A DNA stretch of 64,000 nt from Bradyrhizobium sp. CCBAU 53340 (GTDB lineage Bacteria > Pseudomonadota > Alphaproteobacteria > Rhizobiales > Xanthobacteraceae), in contig NZ_CP030055.1 of assembly GCF_015291645.1 (NCBI RefSeq), forward strand, positions 5,828,001-5,892,000, written 5' to 3'. A model generated the notes under the pieces. That model saw only the letters and a program-made list of their open reading frames with translations. It was not told the origin of the DNA and did no database searches. Below are positions 7,991 to 16,737 of this stretch, in pieces. A program made the position numbers and the translations under genes. Within the stretch, counting starts at the first letter, position 1; every line of letters begins with the position of its first letter.

Positions 7991-9499
7991 TTGTCAAAGC
8001 TCACCCTGCCGGTCCGGCTCGCTCTCCTCGTCACGGGAACGATGTTGCCGTTGATCGTGTTTGCGGTCGGCATCGCTGTCTACAATTACAAGCAGGCCCG
8101 CGGCGATGCGACCCGCCGCGTGCTGGAGAATGTGCGCAGCATGCGCCTGGTGCTGGATTCCGAGGTGCAGCGGATGACCGGCGGCTTGCAGGTGCTGGCG
8201 CTGACCAATTCGCTGCGCAACGGCGACTTCGTCAGTTTTCGCCGGATCGCGCTCGGCTTTCTCGAACAATATGGCAAAGGCGGCCTGGTGCTGATCTCCG
8301 ACAGCAAGGGCCGCATCCTGTTTTCCTCCGCGACGGAAGATACGGCGAGCCTGCCGCCGCGCAGCAACGTGGCGATGGTCGACAAGATCTTCTCGGCCAA
8401 GGCGCCGCAATATTCCGACCTGTTCCCCGGTGTCTATAACCATCGGCAGGTCCTCACCGTCGAGGTTCCGGTCTTTCGCGACGGCGAGGTGGTCTACGAT
8501 CTCTGCTTCAGCCCGCCTGTCGGCATCTTCCAGAACCTCGTCGAGAAGCAGCGGCCCGACAAGGAGTGGACGGTCTCCCTGCTCGACACCACGGGCACCG
8601 TGTTCGCGCGCGTGCCCAATCCGGGCGAAACCTTCGGCAAGCGCGCCTCGCCCTCGCTCTACACGGAAATGTTTCGCAGCGACGAGGCTGCGCTTTCGTC
8701 GGTCTCGCTCGACGGCATTCCACTCGCGGCTGCCCATACGCGATCGCATCTGACTGGCTGGACGGTCGCCGCCGGCGTTCCGGAGAGCTCGCTGGTCGCC
8801 CCGCTCTGGCGCAACATTGCGATCACCAGCCTGATCGGCGGCGTGCTGCTGCTGATCGGCCTGACCTTCGCGGTCCGGATGGCCACCACGATTGCGCGCG
8901 GCGAGATGCTGCATAATTTGCTGATCGAGGAGCTCAATCACCGCGTCAAGAACACGCTGGCCTTGATGCAGGCGATCGCGGTGCAGACTTTTCGCAGCGC
9001 AAGCCGCGACGAGCGCATCAAGTTCGAGGGGCGGCTCGGCGCGCTCGCCGAGGCACACAATCTGCTCAGCCAGGAGAAGTGGGCAGGCTCCGAGCTCAGG
9101 GACGTGATCGCGCGCGCGCTCCGGCCCTTCCTGCTTGCAAATCCCGATCGCATTCGGATGGTTGGGCCCGCGGTGCCGCTGTCGCCGCGGCTTGCAGTCG
9201 TGCTGTCGATGATCGTGCACGAGATCGCCACCAACGCAGCAAAATACGGCGCGCTCTCCAACGAGTCCGGCCGGGTGGCGCTGGAATGGGACGTCATCGC
9301 CGACACGCCGAAGCCGCGGCTGCGGCTGATCTGGACCGAGACCGGCGGCCCGCTGGTGACGGCGCCGGTACAGCGCGGCTTCGGCTCGCGTCTGATCGAG
9401 CGTAGCGCGCGCGACCAGCTCGGCGGCGAAGCCACGGTGGACTTCCTGCCGCGCGGCGTCGTCTGCACGGTCACATGCGCGCTGGACGGGGAACGGTGA
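7991..9499 (+). CDS. HWE-family sensor histidine kinase with extracytoplasmic sensor domain
   Basis: A 502-residue inner-membrane kinase. Helix one covers about residues 9-30 and helix two about 272-295, enclosing a periplasmic Cache-like domain. The phosphoacceptor box is EELNHRVKNTLALMQAIA near residue 313. The ATP-binding domain has VHEIATNAAKYGALS and the hallmark W-x-E as LIWTETGG, which places it in the HWE/HisKA_2 group. No response regulator is adjacent. HWE kinases in alphaproteobacteria often feed the PhyR-EcfG general stress pathway, and EcfG-type promoters lie just upstream. A TTG start at 7991 is the only sensible one; its ribosome site is weak. Confidence 0.85.
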   Translation: MSKLTLPVRLALLVTGTMLPLIVFAVGIAVYNYKQARGDATRRVLENVRSMRLVLDSEVQRMTGGLQVLALTNSLRNGDFVSFRRIALGFLEQYGKGGLVLISDSKGRILFSSATEDTASLPPRSNVAMVDKIFSAKAPQYSDLFPGVYNHRQVLTVEVPVFRDGEVVYDLCFSPPVGIFQNLVEKQRPDKEWTVSLLDTTGTVFARVPNPGETFGKRASPSLYTEMFRSDEAALSSVSLDGIPLAAAHTRSHLTGWTVAAGVPESSLVAPLWRNIAITSLIGGVLLLIGLTFAVRMATTIARGEMLHNLLIEELNHRVKNTLALMQAIAVQTFRSASRDERIKFEGRLGALAEAHNLLSQEKWAGSELRDVIARALRPFLLANPDRIRMVGPAVPLSPRLAVVLSMIVHEIATNAAKYGALSNESGRVALEWDVIADTPKPRLRLIWTETGGPLVTAPVQRGFGSRLIERSARDQLGGEATVDFLPRGVVCTVTCALDGER

Positions 9500-9556
9500 A
9501 CGAGGCTGCCGCGATAGAGGCGACAAGCGTTCGCGGCCAGGAGGAGCGCGGCCGCT

Positions 9557-10288
9557 CTACCCGATCGTCTGCAACGCCGGAAACGTCTCCAATAGCCAGA
9601 TGCTCACATTGGAGACGGCGCCGGTGAGAAAGCCGATGCCGGTAATGACCATCAGCACGCCCATGGCGCGCTCGACATTGACGAGGTGACCCTTCATGCG
9701 CGCGAACAGTTTCGAGAACTGTTCGATCATCAGGGCGGCAATCAGGAAGGGAATACCGAGGCCTGCGGAATAGACCGCAAGCAGGCCCGCCCCTTTGGTG
9801 ACCGTCGCTTCCGCCGCTGCGATCGAGAGGATCGCGGCGAGGATCGGGCCGATGCAGGGCGTCCAGCCGAAGGCGAAGGCCAGCCCCATCAGATAGGCGC
9901 CCCAGAGTCCGACAGGTTTGGGGATCGGCAGCCGCCCCTCGCGCATCAACAGGCCGATACGTGTCAGGCCCAGGAAGTGCAGGCCCATCAGGATGATGAC
10001 GAGGCCCGCAAGGATCGACAGCTCGGCCGACCAGGCGCGGATCAGCCCACCGACCAGCGAGGCGCTGGCGCCGAGCGCTACGAACACCGTCGAGAAGCCG
10101 AGCACGAACAGCAATGCCGACATCATGATCGCGCGCTTCGAGGCCGAAGCCGGTTCGTCGCTCTCGACATGCTCGATCGTGGCGCCCGTCAGGTAGACCA
10201 GATAGGGCGGAACCAGCGGCAGGACGCACGGGGAGAGGAAGCTGACGAGGCCGGCAATAAGCGCCGCCGGGATCGAAACATTTTGCAT
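9557..10288 (-). CDS. ccdA: Cytochrome c biogenesis protein CcdA
   Basis: A 243-residue six-helix membrane protein that carries reducing equivalents from cytoplasmic thioredoxin to periplasmic thiol proteins for heme attachment to cytochromes c. The redox cysteines are visible in the two paired motifs: FLSPCVLP (Cys20) and GWTPCIGP in the second half. Length is normal for the short DsbD-like CcdA. ATG 10288 is the natural start. It would serve cytochromes such as the FixO and FixP subunits encoded elsewhere in this window. It stands alone, with no thioredoxin or ccm genes nearby. Confidence 0.92.
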   Translation of the reverse strand: MQNVSIPAALIAGLVSFLSPCVLPLVPPYLVYLTGATIEHVESDEPASASKRAIMMSALLFVLGFSTVFVALGASASLVGGLIRAWSAELSILAGLVIILMGLHFLGLTRIGLLMREGRLPIPKPVGLWGAYLMGLAFAFGWTPCIGPILAAILSIAAAEATVTKGAGLLAVYSAGLGIPFLIAALMIEQFSKLFARMKGHLVNVERAMGVLMVITGIGFLTGAVSNVSIWLLETFPALQTIG

Positions 10289-10495
10289 GATGCAGTCGGG
10301 GCCATCTCAGGCTCGCATGTCGCACGCGGGGAGTGCGCGCGGACTGGAGCCACACTGGCTCTGGTGTAGCCGATGGCCGGGAATGCGCAACAGAGGCGCG
10401 ATCAAACCAGGGCTCCTCCCGATGCCATCTGCGATCACAGATGCGGCATCGGGACGCACACAAATCTCGCCAAAAAGCGAAATTCGGCGGCGCGG

Positions 10496-10762
10496 CTACT
10501 TCACCACGCGGAGCAGCGGACGCCGGGGCTGGTCCTGCGTCAGCTTGGAAGGCGGCGGCGGCTCGCTGGCAGCGCTCCGCAGCATTTCGTCGCACAGCGC
10601 CTTGAGATCGGCACTGTCAATTCCTTTGAGCTTCATCCTGATATCGAGGATAGCGATCGAGAGCAGCTCGGCCGACTCGCGGCTATTGCTCTCGTTGAGG
10701 ACCTTCCGGCACTCTTCAAGCGTCTCGAGCACCGACTGCAACTGTTCTTCTGAATGCGACAC
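10496..10762 (-). CDS. Small conserved-looking cytoplasmic protein, function unknown
   Basis: An 88-residue mostly helical acidic/basic protein (VSHSEEQLQSVLETLEECRK... ending RPLLRVVK) with a Pro-rich linker near the end. A GTG start at 10762 has GGAAAG at good spacing, whereas the longer frame reaching 10843 begins with unlikely sequence. There is no signal peptide, membrane segment or recognised motif. It faces ccdA downstream on the same strand but is more than 200 bases away, so an operon is doubtful. Confidence 0.55.
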   Translation of the reverse strand: MSHSEEQLQSVLETLEECRKVLNESNSRESAELLSIAILDIRMKLKGIDSADLKALCDEMLRSAASEPPPPSKLTQDQPRRPLLRVVK

Positions 10763-11233
10763 CGGCGTTCTTTCCGTTAGTTCGGCCCGCGAGACGTGCT
10801 TGGAACAATCCCCTCGGCCCCCAAAGAGACACAAGGATAGCACGAGGAATCTGTGCCCTCGAAGACGATTTCGATGTGTTTCTGCGTCGAGAACCCGGTT
10901 CCAGACGGCATCGCCCCGCGGCGTAAATCGGAACGGTCATGGGTGAAACGCGTGAGCCGGCGCTGCAGATCCATTCCACGGGAGCGCGCGGCATCGCGCA
11001 TGCCGTGCTCCGGTCCACATGGACCCGGCAATCCCGCAGCCATTCTAAGGCTCGCAACGGAACGCACGCCTACCCCTCTTCCGGGCTGAAACTAGCCCGC
11101 TTCCCCAACCCAGGCACACCCAAATACCATCTCAGGCGCGGTAAGTATGGCGTTCAAAACTCACCGCTCCCCAACCCGTCGTGGTTGTGGTTTGCGCTAG
11201 ATTCTGCCAGTTTAGCGGTCCGAAGGGACTTGT
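10763..11233. other. Intergenic region before the LysR-type gene, no gene seen
   Basis: 471 bases without a convincing reading frame. A GGAAC at about 10928 is followed at 16 bases by CGTG, not CGTT, so I do not call an EcfG promoter. No repeat, tRNA or terminator was recognised. It presumably holds the promoters of both flanking genes. Confidence 0.5.
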
Positions 11234-12283
11234 ATGCACTCCTTGGCGGAAAGGGGCGTTCCGTTGGAGGAACGCCTAAAAACAAATATCAGCGGCCTGT
11301 CCGACTGGGATGCGGCCCGCATATTCCTGGAAGTCGTTCGATGCGGAAGTTTCCGCTCGGCGGCCGAACGCTTGTCGCTATCGATCAACGCTGTCCGTCG
11401 CCGAATCGACGATTTCGAACGCCAGACCGGCACCACCCTGTTCACGCGCGACGTCCACGGAACCCATCTCACCGATGAAGGCGCGATGGTGGTCTCCGCC
11501 GTCGAGCGCATGGAGGCGGCCGCCTTCGACGTGCTGCGCGCCAGCGATTCGACGGCCAATGCTCTCACCGGCGAGGTTCGCGTTGCCGTGACCGAGGGAT
11601 TGGGTACGTTCTGGCTCGCCCCGCGGCTGGTCGAATTCCAGCAGGCCTATCCGAAGGTCCTGGTCGATTTGCACTGCGCGATGCGCTCGGCCGACGTCTC
11701 CCGCCACGAGGCCGACGTCGCCATCCATCTGTCGCGCCCCTCCGCCCTCGACGTCAAGCTGGTGCGGCTCGGCCGCATGCATCTGATGTTCTGGGCTTCG
11801 GAAAAGTACCTTGAGAAATACGGCACGCCGCGCACGGCCCACGAATTGATCAAGCACCGCCTGGTGCTGCAATTCGCCGACCAGCTCGCCGCCAAGGAAA
11901 CCTTTGAGAGCTTCTTCCCGGGCGTTTCGGAACGTGACCTCCTGGTCATGAAGACCAACGTCTCAAGCGCCAACTATTGGGCGGTCGCGAACGGCGCCGG
12001 GATCGGCGTCTTCCCGAGCTACGCCATTGCGCTTGGCGGGAAGTTGATTCCACTGGAGGTCGAGTTGAACCGACCGCTGGATATCTGGTTGTCCTACCAT
12101 CCCGGTAGCGGCCGGATTCCCCGCGTGCGGCATATGATTGACTGGCTGATCGAGGCTTTCAATCCGGGTCGCTTCCCGTGGTTTAAGGAAGAGTTCGTGC
12201 ATCCGCATGAATTCAAGGACTCGTATATGGGCGAACCCCTGACCCAGCTCTTCGGGGGATTTTCAACCGAAGAACAAAGGTGA
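11234..12283 (+). CDS. LysR-family transcriptional regulator
   Basis: A 349-residue DNA-binding regulator. After a 22-residue extension, the winged helix-turn-helix spans about 23-85 (DWDAARIFLEVVRCGSFRSA; then SINAVRRRIDDFE as recognition helix). An effector-binding LysR substrate domain covers about 110-310, followed by a 35-residue acidic tail. The helix-turn-helix departs from classical LysR proteins and resembles the divergent subgroup found in Bradyrhizobium. ATG 11234 follows AAGGGA. Its stop overlaps a potential GTG of the XRE gene, so the two regulators are probably co-transcribed. The ligand is unknown. Confidence 0.85.
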   Translation: MHSLAERGVPLEERLKTNISGLSDWDAARIFLEVVRCGSFRSAAERLSLSINAVRRRIDDFERQTGTTLFTRDVHGTHLTDEGAMVVSAVERMEAAAFDVLRASDSTANALTGEVRVAVTEGLGTFWLAPRLVEFQQAYPKVLVDLHCAMRSADVSRHEADVAIHLSRPSALDVKLVRLGRMHLMFWASEKYLEKYGTPRTAHELIKHRLVLQFADQLAAKETFESFFPGVSERDLLVMKTNVSSANYWAVANGAGIGVFPSYAIALGGKLIPLEVELNRPLDIWLSYHPGSGRIPRVRHMIDWLIEAFNPGRFPWFKEEFVHPHEFKDSYMGEPLTQLFGGFSTEEQR

Positions 12284-12291
12284 AAACTAAA

Positions 12292-12684
12292 ATGAAAGCA
12301 GCGGCGAAGAGAATGAAGCAGCGCAGTGCCGGCAAGCCGGACATCGAGCTTGGCAAGCGAATCCGCTTGCGGCGCGTCGAGATGAAGATCTCGCAGGCCG
12401 AGCTCGGCGAAAAGCTCGGCGTGAGCTTCCAGCAGGTCCAGAAATACGAGAAGGGCGTCAATCGCGTCGGCGCGGCTCGGCTGCAGCAGATCGCCTCCGC
12501 CCTCGACGTGCCCGTGACCTTCTTCTATGACGGCGACAACAAGGCCCGCGAAGTCGAAAGCCTCCTGTTCCTGGACTCGGCTTTCAGCCTCCGCCTGCTG
12601 CGCGCCTACAGCAAGATCAAGGATCAGACGGTGCAGCGTCAGCTCGTCTCGCTGATGGAATCGATCGCGGCGAACGAGAGCTGA
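12292..12684 (+). CDS. XRE-family helix-turn-helix regulator
   Basis: A 130-residue protein. The Cro/CI-type helix-turn-helix covers about 20-76 (GKRIRLRRVEMKISQAELGE; GVSFQQVQKYEKG; VGAARLQQIASAL), then VPVTFFYDG, the hallmark of a widespread alphaproteobacterial family. A helical C-terminal tail of about 45 residues follows. I prefer ATG 12292 because AAAGGTG lies nine bases before it; a GTG at 12280 overlapping the LysR stop has no ribosome site. Tight linkage to the LysR gene suggests that they act in the same circuit. Confidence 0.85.
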   Translation: MKAAAKRMKQRSAGKPDIELGKRIRLRRVEMKISQAELGEKLGVSFQQVQKYEKGVNRVGAARLQQIASALDVPVTFFYDGDNKAREVESLLFLDSAFSLRLLRAYSKIKDQTVQRQLVSLMESIAANES

Positions 12685-13047
12685 GCCGACCTGCGGTCCG
12701 GCCTGTCCGGCCGACGTTCAATCCGCCGCGTCACGGGGGCGCGGCCGGGTTGGACGAGAGCCGGCGGCTTCGATCTGGCCTGCGCGCATCCGCGCGCGGT
12801 CTTGGTTTGCAGTCTTGGCTTTTCGGGGCGGCTTTGCCGCCCCTTTTTCTTGGCCGCCCTTTTTCTTGGCGTATCGCCACGTTTGGTCCGAACCGGCCCC
12901 CACCTTGTTGCGACCTAATCGAGAGCTCCCGCATTGGACGCGCGGGGTCTCGACGCGCCGTGCTTAATGGGACCGCAACCCCGATGCCTTAGCTTCCGGC
13001 CGATTTCGCGAATCGGCGCCTGCAGCACAGCGGCCGGGAATTGCCTG
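12685..13047. other. Intergenic region after the LysR-XRE pair
   Basis: 363 bases without a credible gene. It contains the terminator at 12825-12850 and GC-rich low-complexity stretches. Frames here on the minus strand encode a Lys/Arg/Pro-rich composition without a ribosome site and are rejected. Confidence 0.5.
12825..12850 (+). terminator. Rho-independent terminator
   Basis: GGGGCGGC (12825-12832), loop TTT, GCCGCCCC (12836-12843), then TTTTTCTT. It is oriented to end the LysR-XRE transcript, about 140 bases after the XRE stop. Confidence 0.75.
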
Positions 13048-14409
13048 ATGGGGAAGACCAGACAGATGTTGAGACGCCATGCCGTGATCGTTGCCGTCAG
13101 CCTGCTTGCTAGCGGCGCCGCGCACGCGCAGACCGAAACCACAGGTCAGGCCAATCCCAAGCCCGCTATTCCGTCCAGCACGGCGCCTGCGACCGCCAAC
13201 CCGGCGCACGCGGCCGCCAAAGCCGCAACAGCACCGGCGTCGACGGCCGAAAGCCGTTCGGCCGCAGCGCTCGCGCTGACGCATGAGCCGACCTATGACG
13301 AGGGCACTGCCCAGCGGATCAAGGACGCGGCACTGAGCTATTCCGATCTCGCGGTGCGCGGCGGCTGGCCGACGATTCCCGCGGAGGCCAAGTTCGCACT
13401 CGGCGTCCAGGGCGCCAATGACGACCTCCTGCGCAAGCGGCTGATCCTCTCCGGCGACCTCGCCGCCGACAAGGCGAGCGGCGTTTTCGACCAGGATCTC
13501 GCCGATGGCGTGAAGCGCTTTCAGGCCCGCCACGGTCTTGCGCCGACCGGCATGATGACGCCGCGCACGCTCGCGGCGATGAACGTCCCCGTGCAGAAGC
13601 GCATCCGCCAGCTCGAAGCCTCGCTCGAACGGCTCGAGAACACCAATTTCAGCTTCGGCCAGCGCTATGTCGTGGTCAACATCCCCGCCGCCTTCGCCGA
13701 GGCGGTCGAGAACGACGTCGTGGTGCGGCGCTATCGCGTCATCGTCGGCAAGACCGAGAAGCCGTCGCCGACGCTGACGGCCCAGATCACCGGTGTCGTG
13801 CTCAACCCGACCTGGACGGTGCCCTCCTCGATCGCCAAGACCGAGATATCAGCACATATGCGCAAGGACCCGACCTATCTGTCGCGCATGCACATGGAGG
13901 TGCTCGACGCCCACGACAATCCGATCGATCCGCATTCAGTCGACTGGTCGGGCACGCACACGCCGAACTTCACCGTGCGCCAGCAGAACGGCAGCTTCAA
14001 CGCGCTCGGCGCGGTCAAGATCGACATGCCGAACTCCTATTCGGTCTATATGCACGACACCAACCAGCGCAGCCTGTTCAGCGACGACTACCGTTTCGAT
14101 TCCCACGGCTGCTCCCGCGTCGACAATGTGCGCGATCTCGCCGCCTGGCTGCTCAAGGACCAGCCGAAGTGGACGCGCGCCGCAATCGACGCGGAAATCG
14201 CCACCGGGCAGCACCTCGAAGTACCCATGGCCAAGAAAGTGCCGGTGGCGTGGGTCTATCTCACGGCCTGGATGACCAAGGACCAGACCATCCAGTTCCG
14301 CAACGACGTCTATAACCAGGACGAGCAGTTGCTGGAGGCGACGGCCGAAGAGGCCGCGTTCTTCAGCAATGCCGGCAACCATCCGTTGACCGCGCATATG
14401 GCGCAGTAG
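13048..14409 (+). CDS. L,D-transpeptidase (YcbB/LdtD type) with peptidoglycan-binding domain
   Basis: A 453-residue exported enzyme that forms 3-3 cross-links in peptidoglycan or attaches proteins to it. It has a signal peptide ending in GAAHA, an Ala/Pro/Thr-rich linker, a peptidoglycan-binding domain (DQDLADGVKRFQARHGLAPTG, about 150-185) and a YkuD catalytic domain (about 205-410). The active-site motif SHGCSRV supplies the nucleophilic cysteine, preceded by YMHDT. ATG 13048 is chosen; ATG 13066, with GGGGAAG before it, would give a tidier signal peptide and is equally possible. The gene stands alone. Confidence 0.9.
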   Translation: MGKTRQMLRRHAVIVAVSLLASGAAHAQTETTGQANPKPAIPSSTAPATANPAHAAAKAATAPASTAESRSAAALALTHEPTYDEGTAQRIKDAALSYSDLAVRGGWPTIPAEAKFALGVQGANDDLLRKRLILSGDLAADKASGVFDQDLADGVKRFQARHGLAPTGMMTPRTLAAMNVPVQKRIRQLEASLERLENTNFSFGQRYVVVNIPAAFAEAVENDVVVRRYRVIVGKTEKPSPTLTAQITGVVLNPTWTVPSSIAKTEISAHMRKDPTYLSRMHMEVLDAHDNPIDPHSVDWSGTHTPNFTVRQQNGSFNALGAVKIDMPNSYSVYMHDTNQRSLFSDDYRFDSHGCSRVDNVRDLAAWLLKDQPKWTRAAIDAEIATGQHLEVPMAKKVPVAWVYLTAWMTKDQTIQFRNDVYNQDEQLLEATAEEAAFFSNAGNHPLTAHMAQ

Positions 14410-14517
14410 GCATGCAATCGCGGCACGGGCGGATGCAGGGCCGCATCCCCGCCGCGGTTGACCCGTCCCTCGCCGAAGTCGCACATTGCGTCTCGCCAAA
14501 CGACGAGCGAGCGCGCG

Positions 14518-15333
14518 ATGCCTGATCTGTCCCAAGATACTCCCTACGCCGACGGCAAGATCCTCAAGCAGGTCACCGCCGGCGTCGGCGTGATCACCTT
14601 CAACAATCCCGACAAGCGCAACGCGATGTCGCTGGAGATGTGGGAGGGATTTGGCGAGGCGCTGACGGCCTTGCGCGATGACGATGCGGTGCGCGTCGTG
14701 ATCCTGCGCGGCGCCGGCGGCAAGGCGTTCGTCTCGGGCGCCGACATCAGCCAGTTCGAGAAAGTCCGGCACAATGCTGCGGCGTCCGAAGAGTACGGCA
14801 AGCGCAGCGCTGCCCAGCGCGCGCTGCTCGCCGCTTACCCGAAGCCGACGATTGCCTGCATCGAGGGCTTCTGCCTCGGCGGCGGCATGCAGGTCGCGAT
14901 GCTCGCCGATATCAGGCTCGCCGCGCATGGCAGCCAGTTCGGCATTCCCGCGGCAAAGCTCGGCATTGCCTATGGCTATGACGGCCTGAAGCATCTGGTA
15001 TCGCTGGTCGGCCCGTCCTGGGCGCGGCTGTTGATGTACACGGGCATGCGCATCGACGCCGCGGAAGCGCTCCGCATCGGTCTCGTCGAGCGCCTGTTTC
15101 CGGAGGGCGAGCTCTGGGGGGAGACGATGGCGATCGCGCAGACCATCTCCGAGAACGCGCCACTCGCAATCAAGGCCGCCAAGATCACCATCGCAGAAGT
15201 GCTCAAGGACGAAAGTGCCCGCGACATGGACGCGATCAAGGCAATCGGCACCGCCTGCATGGACTCGGCGGATTTCCGCGAGGGCCGGCAGGCCTTCATG
15301 GAGAAGCGCAAACCGCAATTCCAGGGGAAGTAG
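14518..15333 (+). CDS. Enoyl-CoA hydratase/isomerase family protein
   Basis: A 271-residue crotonase-fold protein acting on acyl-CoA thioesters. The two oxyanion-hole segments are clear: GGKAFVSGADISQFE near residue 65 and IEGFCLGGGMQVAM near 115. The second catalytic glutamate of true hydratases is not obvious: the segment reads FGIPAAKLGIAYGYDG, with Ala/Lys where hydratases have E, so an isomerase or another crotonase activity is possible. ATG 14518 is the first Met before the conserved region. The following EF-G fragment gene, 66 bases on, is on the same strand. Confidence 0.85.
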   Translation: MPDLSQDTPYADGKILKQVTAGVGVITFNNPDKRNAMSLEMWEGFGEALTALRDDDAVRVVILRGAGGKAFVSGADISQFEKVRHNAAASEEYGKRSAAQRALLAAYPKPTIACIEGFCLGGGMQVAMLADIRLAAHGSQFGIPAAKLGIAYGYDGLKHLVSLVGPSWARLLMYTGMRIDAAEALRIGLVERLFPEGELWGETMAIAQTISENAPLAIKAAKITIAEVLKDESARDMDAIKAIGTACMDSADFREGRQAFMEKRKPQFQGK

Positions 15334-15399
15334 CCACCGGCGTGTGGTGCGTTGAAGTCCGGCGATACCAGAATCAATCCGTATGGCATGAGGAGCGAC

Positions 15400-16287
15400 A
15401 TGCCCTTGCAGCCGAGACTGGTCGAGATCGCAATCGAGCCGAAATCGAAGGCCGATGCCGAGAAGCTTGTCGCTGCGCTGGCAAAGCTCGTGGCCGAGGA
15501 TCCTGCGTTCGAAACCTCGACGGATCGCGAATCCGGACAGACCATCCTCAAAGGCGTGAGCGAACTCCATCTCGAGGCCAAGCTCGATCTGCTCAGGCAC
15601 AGCTACGACCTCGATCTCAGCGTTGGGGCGCCACAGGTGGCGTTCCGTGAGCGCATCACCCAGCCGGCCGAAGTCGAATATGCCTACAAGAAACAGTCGG
15701 GTGGCACCGGTCAGTTCGCAGCCGTCAAGCTGCGTGTCGCGCCAAACGCACCCGGCCAGGGCTACCGGTTCGAGGCCAGGATCGCCGGCGGCGCGGTGCC
15801 GAAGGAATATATCCCCGGGGTCGAGAAGGGAATCGAGAGCGTGCTTCCTTCGGGCGTGGTGGCCGGCTTTCCGGTGGTCGACATCACGGTCGAACTGATC
15901 GACGGCAAGTATCATGACATCGACTCGTCAGCATTCGCCTTCGAGATCGCCGCACGCGCGGCGTTCCGCGAGGCGCTCCAGAAGGCGGGACCGTTGCTGC
16001 TCGAGCCGATCATGACCGTGGAGGTGGTCACCCCCGAGGACTGTATCGACGTCGTCATCGGAGACTTGAATATGCGGCGCGGGCAGATCCTCAGACAGGA
16101 CAGGCGCGGCGGTGCCGCCGTCGTCAACGTCCGTGTGCCACTCATGAACATGTTCAGTTACGCCAATGACCTGCGCGCGATGAGCCAGGGGCACGCAAGC
16201 TTCACCATGCAATTCGATCATTATGCTCCGGCACCTCCGCCCGAGAACGATCCGCCATTTAGGCCCGCGATCGGGATGCGTGCCTGA
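15400..16287 (+). CDS. Free-standing EF-G domain III-V protein (no GTPase domain)
   Basis: A 295-residue protein that matches translation elongation factor G from domain III to the end. [16 protein letters not shown] and [15 protein letters not shown] are domain [22 protein letters not shown] is domain IV, and [20 protein letters not shown] with [18 protein letters not shown] is domain V. A full EF-G is about 690 residues; the G domain and domain II are absent, and the preceding 66 bases and upstream gene contain no trace of them. ATG 15400 follows AGGAG, so it has its own translation start and is not just a broken tail. Domain IV normally enters the ribosomal A site; a GTP-independent ribosome or tRNA role is conceivable but unknown. 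Confidence 0.82.
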   Translation: MPLQPRLVEIAIEPKSKADAEKLVAALAKLVAEDPAFETSTDRESGQTILKGVSELHLEAKLDLLRHSYDLDLSVGAPQVAFRERITQPAEVEYAYKKQSGGTGQFAAVKLRVAPNAPGQGYRFEARIAGGAVPKEYIPGVEKGIESVLPSGVVAGFPVVDITVELIDGKYHDIDSSAFAFEIAARAAFREALQKAGPLLLEPIMTVEVVTPEDCIDVVIGDLNMRRGQILRQDRRGGAAVVNVRVPLMNMFSYANDLRAMSQGHASFTMQFDHYAPAPPPENDPPFRPAIGMRA

Positions 16288-16417
16288 ACGACGCCCTACG
16301 ACGGCGCCGTTCCTGTGAACACCTGTTCAGGAAGATTAAATTCCTCGCAGCCCTGCGCTGCGATAGCAACCAATTGATCTGCCGCAAGTTCTCCCGCCAC
16401 CAACGAGGGAGATCGCG

Positions 16418-16693
16418 ATGAAACTCAAACTTGCTGTTCTTGCTTTGGCTGCCCTGGGCAGCGCGGCGCTGGCGTCGGGACAAGCGCTCGCCGCGATGCC
16501 GAATGGGATTCCGCAGGCCGATCAGGTCGCAAGCGGTCCGGCCGCGAATGTCGACCAGGTGCGGATGGTCTGCAACGCCTGGGGCCGCTGCTGGTGGCGT
16601 CCGAACTATTACGGCGCCTACGGCTATTATGGCCCGCGCCCGTTCTATGGACGTCCCTGGGGCTGGCGCCACCGCTATTGGCACCGCTGGTAA
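16418..16693 (+). CDS. Small exported Tyr/Trp/Gly-rich protein
   Basis: A 91-residue precursor: signal peptide ending GQALA, then a short mature chain with two cysteines (MVCNAWGRCWWRPNYY) and a C-terminus of repeated Tyr, Gly, Pro, Trp and Arg ending in RHRYWHRW. The composition resembles small secreted rhizobial proteins with a cysteine motif followed by Gly/His/Tyr-rich repeats; function is unknown. ATG 16418 follows GAGGGAGATC. A tight terminator follows. Confidence 0.75.
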   Translation: MKLKLAVLALAALGSAALASGQALAAMPNGIPQADQVASGPAANVDQVRMVCNAWGRCWWRPNYYGAYGYYGPRPFYGRPWGWRHRYWHRW

Positions 16694-16701
16694 ATAATGA
16701 A

Positions 16702-16721
16702 GGGGCCGCAAGGCCCCTTTT
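16702..16721 (+). terminator. Rho-independent terminator
   Basis: GGGGCC (16702-16707), loop GCAA, GGCCCC (16712-16717), TTTT. It lies eight bases after the small exported protein's stop and just before the convergent dehydrogenase's stop at 16738. Confidence 0.8.
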
Positions 16722-16737
16722 CATGGGTGCAATTCGA

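Noticed and set aside
10928..10952. GGAAC followed at 16 bases by CGTG, considered as an EcfG promoter before the LysR-type gene
   Set aside because: The -10 lacks the conserved final TT and the element is about 300 bases from the gene.
12718..12903. 61-codon Lys/Arg/Pro-rich minus-strand frame between the XRE and transpeptidase genes
   Set aside because: It runs through a Rho-independent terminator, whose repeat produces the apparent Lys/Gly repeats, and has no convincing ribosome site.
13936..15915. 659-codon minus-strand frame opposite the transpeptidase, hydratase and EF-G fragment
   Set aside because: It spans three unrelated plus-strand genes and their gaps; composition is antisense-like and no domain is recognisable.
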